In this document: positions 13,013-13,886 of the stretch, one piece after another
How the letters are laid out: each line of letters opens with the position of its first letter
Numbering within the stretch: position 1 is the first letter of the stretch
Origin: RGIG3528 sp045629005
GTDB lineage: Bacteria; Bacillota; Clostridia; Lachnospirales; Lachnospiraceae
Assembly (NCBI GenBank): GCA_045629005.1
Contig: JAZQQJ010000042.1
Span: 1-13,886, forward strand
Length of the DNA stretch: 13,886 nt
Reading direction: 5' to 3'
Notes under the pieces: model-generated
Database searches by the model: none
Told to the model about the DNA's origin: nothing
What the model saw: only the letters and a program-made list of their open reading frames with translations
Translations under genes and position numbers: made by a program

Positions 13013-13886
13013 TTAAAACTCTGTTTTTATCATAGTCCTGTCGAGAGGCACATTCTGTGCAGGATTACTGTTTATGTTGCCCCAGCTTATGCCCTCGTAA
13101 TTACCGTCGTAGTCCAGTTCTTTATATTGACGTACAAGATCGACGATAACTTTATTCGAATACCTTGCGGGTATGTCGGCAAACTCTTTTTCCTTGTTTG
13201 TAATTACAAGCACCTCACTGTTTGCAGCCACCTCATCAAGATCATCCGTCAAAATGTTGTGGAGATGAGGAAGCTTGGCTGCAATAAAATCGGCATTTGT
13301 TCCGGTAAGCTGTGAAATGCGCACGTTCTTATCATATATCTTTATTTCATAACCTCTGCCGAGGAGTGTTTCGGCAACATCAATAATAGGGCTGCAGCGC
13401 AAATCGTCTGTTCCGGCCTTAAATGCAATGCCGAAAATTCCGATTTTTTTCTTGCCCTTGCTTTCTATGATGTCAACAGCATTTTTCTTCTGAATTTCAT
13501 TGCTCGGGTCTATAGCATTCAAAACAGGTGTATCGACATAACAGTCATGTGCAAGCGTTCTGAGTGCCTTTGCATCCTTCGGGAGACACGAGCCGCCATA
13601 AGCGAAGCCCGGCTTAAAATAGTACGGCGAGATGTTCAGCTGCTTATCCTTGCAGAAAATCTCCATAACCTTATGGCTGTCAATGTCAAGTGCCTTGCAG
13701 ATGTTTCCGACTTCGTTTCCGAAAACAATTTTCAAAGCATGATATGTGTTATTCACATATTTCATTATTTCCGCAACTTCGATATCCGTGGAAATAAATT
13801 CGCCCGGGATGTCCTTATAAAGTTCTCTGAACTTCTTTTCAGCTAAATCAGAATCCGTTCCGATAAGTGTAAGCGGCGGGTTCATA
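13013..13886 (-). CDS. AlgD-type nucleotide-sugar 6-dehydrogenase, probably GDP-mannose 6-dehydrogenase (5'-truncated)
   Basis: About 290 residues of the C-terminal part are visible. The N-terminal NAD-binding Rossmann domain lies beyond the window, and the Met at 13885 is internal because the segment begins at NPPLTLIG, which in this family follows the NPEFLREG region. YFKPGFAYGGSCLPKD (89-104 of the visible part) contains the catalytic Cys (C100). The central helix VAEIMKYVNNTYHALKIVFGNEVGNIC and GIAFKAGTDDLRCSP (152-166) follow the usual order. SCLPKD, HKVMEIFCKDKQLN and a terminal EGISWG resemble GDP-mannose dehydrogenase AlgD more than UDP-glucose dehydrogenase, which usually reads SCFPKD. 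The product would be GDP-mannuronate, or UDP-glucuronate if this assignment is wrong. It heads the visible part of the operon. Confidence 0.9.
   Translation of the reverse strand, partial: MNPPLTLIGTDSDLAEKKFRELYKDIPGEFISTDIEVAEIMKYVNNTYHALKIVFGNEVGNICKALDIDSHKVMEIFCKDKQLNISPYYFKPGFAYGGSCLPKDAKALRTLAHDCYVDTPVLNAIDPSNEIQKKNAVDIIESKGKKKIGIFGIAFKAGTDDLRCSPIIDVAETLLGRGYEIKIYDKNVRISQLTGTNADFIAAKLPHLHNILTDDLDEVAANSEVLVITNKEKEFADIPARYSNKVIVDLVRQYKELDYDGNYEGISWGNINSNPAQNVPLDRTMIKTEF

Overview
The window looks like part of an exopolysaccharide/capsule locus from a low-GC Gram-positive bacterium, most likely a Clostridia member such as a Lachnospiraceae relative. This is an inference from the AT-rich coding, the strong GGAGG-type ribosome binding sites, the Firmicutes-style polysaccharide co-polymerase/tyrosine kinase, the CotH-family protein and the c-di-GMP-I riboswitches. 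No rRNA, tRNA, CRISPR array, transposase or phage gene is visible. Every supported gene is on the minus strand, so the reading order runs from the right end to the left end.

Right module (13886 to 8073): a tightly packed operon. It encodes the C-terminal two thirds of an AlgD-type nucleotide-sugar (probably GDP-mannose) 6-dehydrogenase, a GT4 glycosyltransferase, a GT2 glycosyltransferase, a fused Wzz/BY-kinase chain-length regulator and a Wzy-type polymerase. These provide an activated uronic acid, add sugars to the lipid-linked repeat unit, then polymerise it and control chain length. The priming transferase and the flippase are not in the window and would be expected further right.

Central leader (8072 to 7696, 377 bases): two complete tandem c-di-GMP-I (GEMM-I) aptamers in front of a secreted parallel beta-helix protein. 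The distal aptamer is followed by a clear intrinsic terminator. A 10-nt stretch of its conserved core can pair with the terminator's 5' arm, which predicts a c-di-GMP OFF switch. The proximal aptamer has the same kind of 10-nt alternative pairing, but next to a hairpin without a U-tract just upstream of the ribosome binding site, so its platform probably works differently.

Left module (6438 to 1): a long hairpin terminator separates the beta-helix gene from a new transcription unit with its own promoter. That unit holds two GT2 glycosyltransferases and a membrane-anchored protein with a 6 x 12-residue Pro/Thr repeat and a C-terminal domain paralogous to the N-terminal half of the beta-helix protein. 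A second, near-consensus promoter then drives a large membrane-anchored protein (lamin-tail-like, chitobiase-C-like and CotH kinase domains) and a partial NTP_transf_5 nucleotidyltransferase with a TTG start.

Working model (inference): a uronic-acid-containing extracellular polysaccharide is made by the right module, while surface proteins that bind, modify or trim it are encoded in the left module. At least one of these surface proteins is controlled by the second messenger that switches cells between sessile and motile life.
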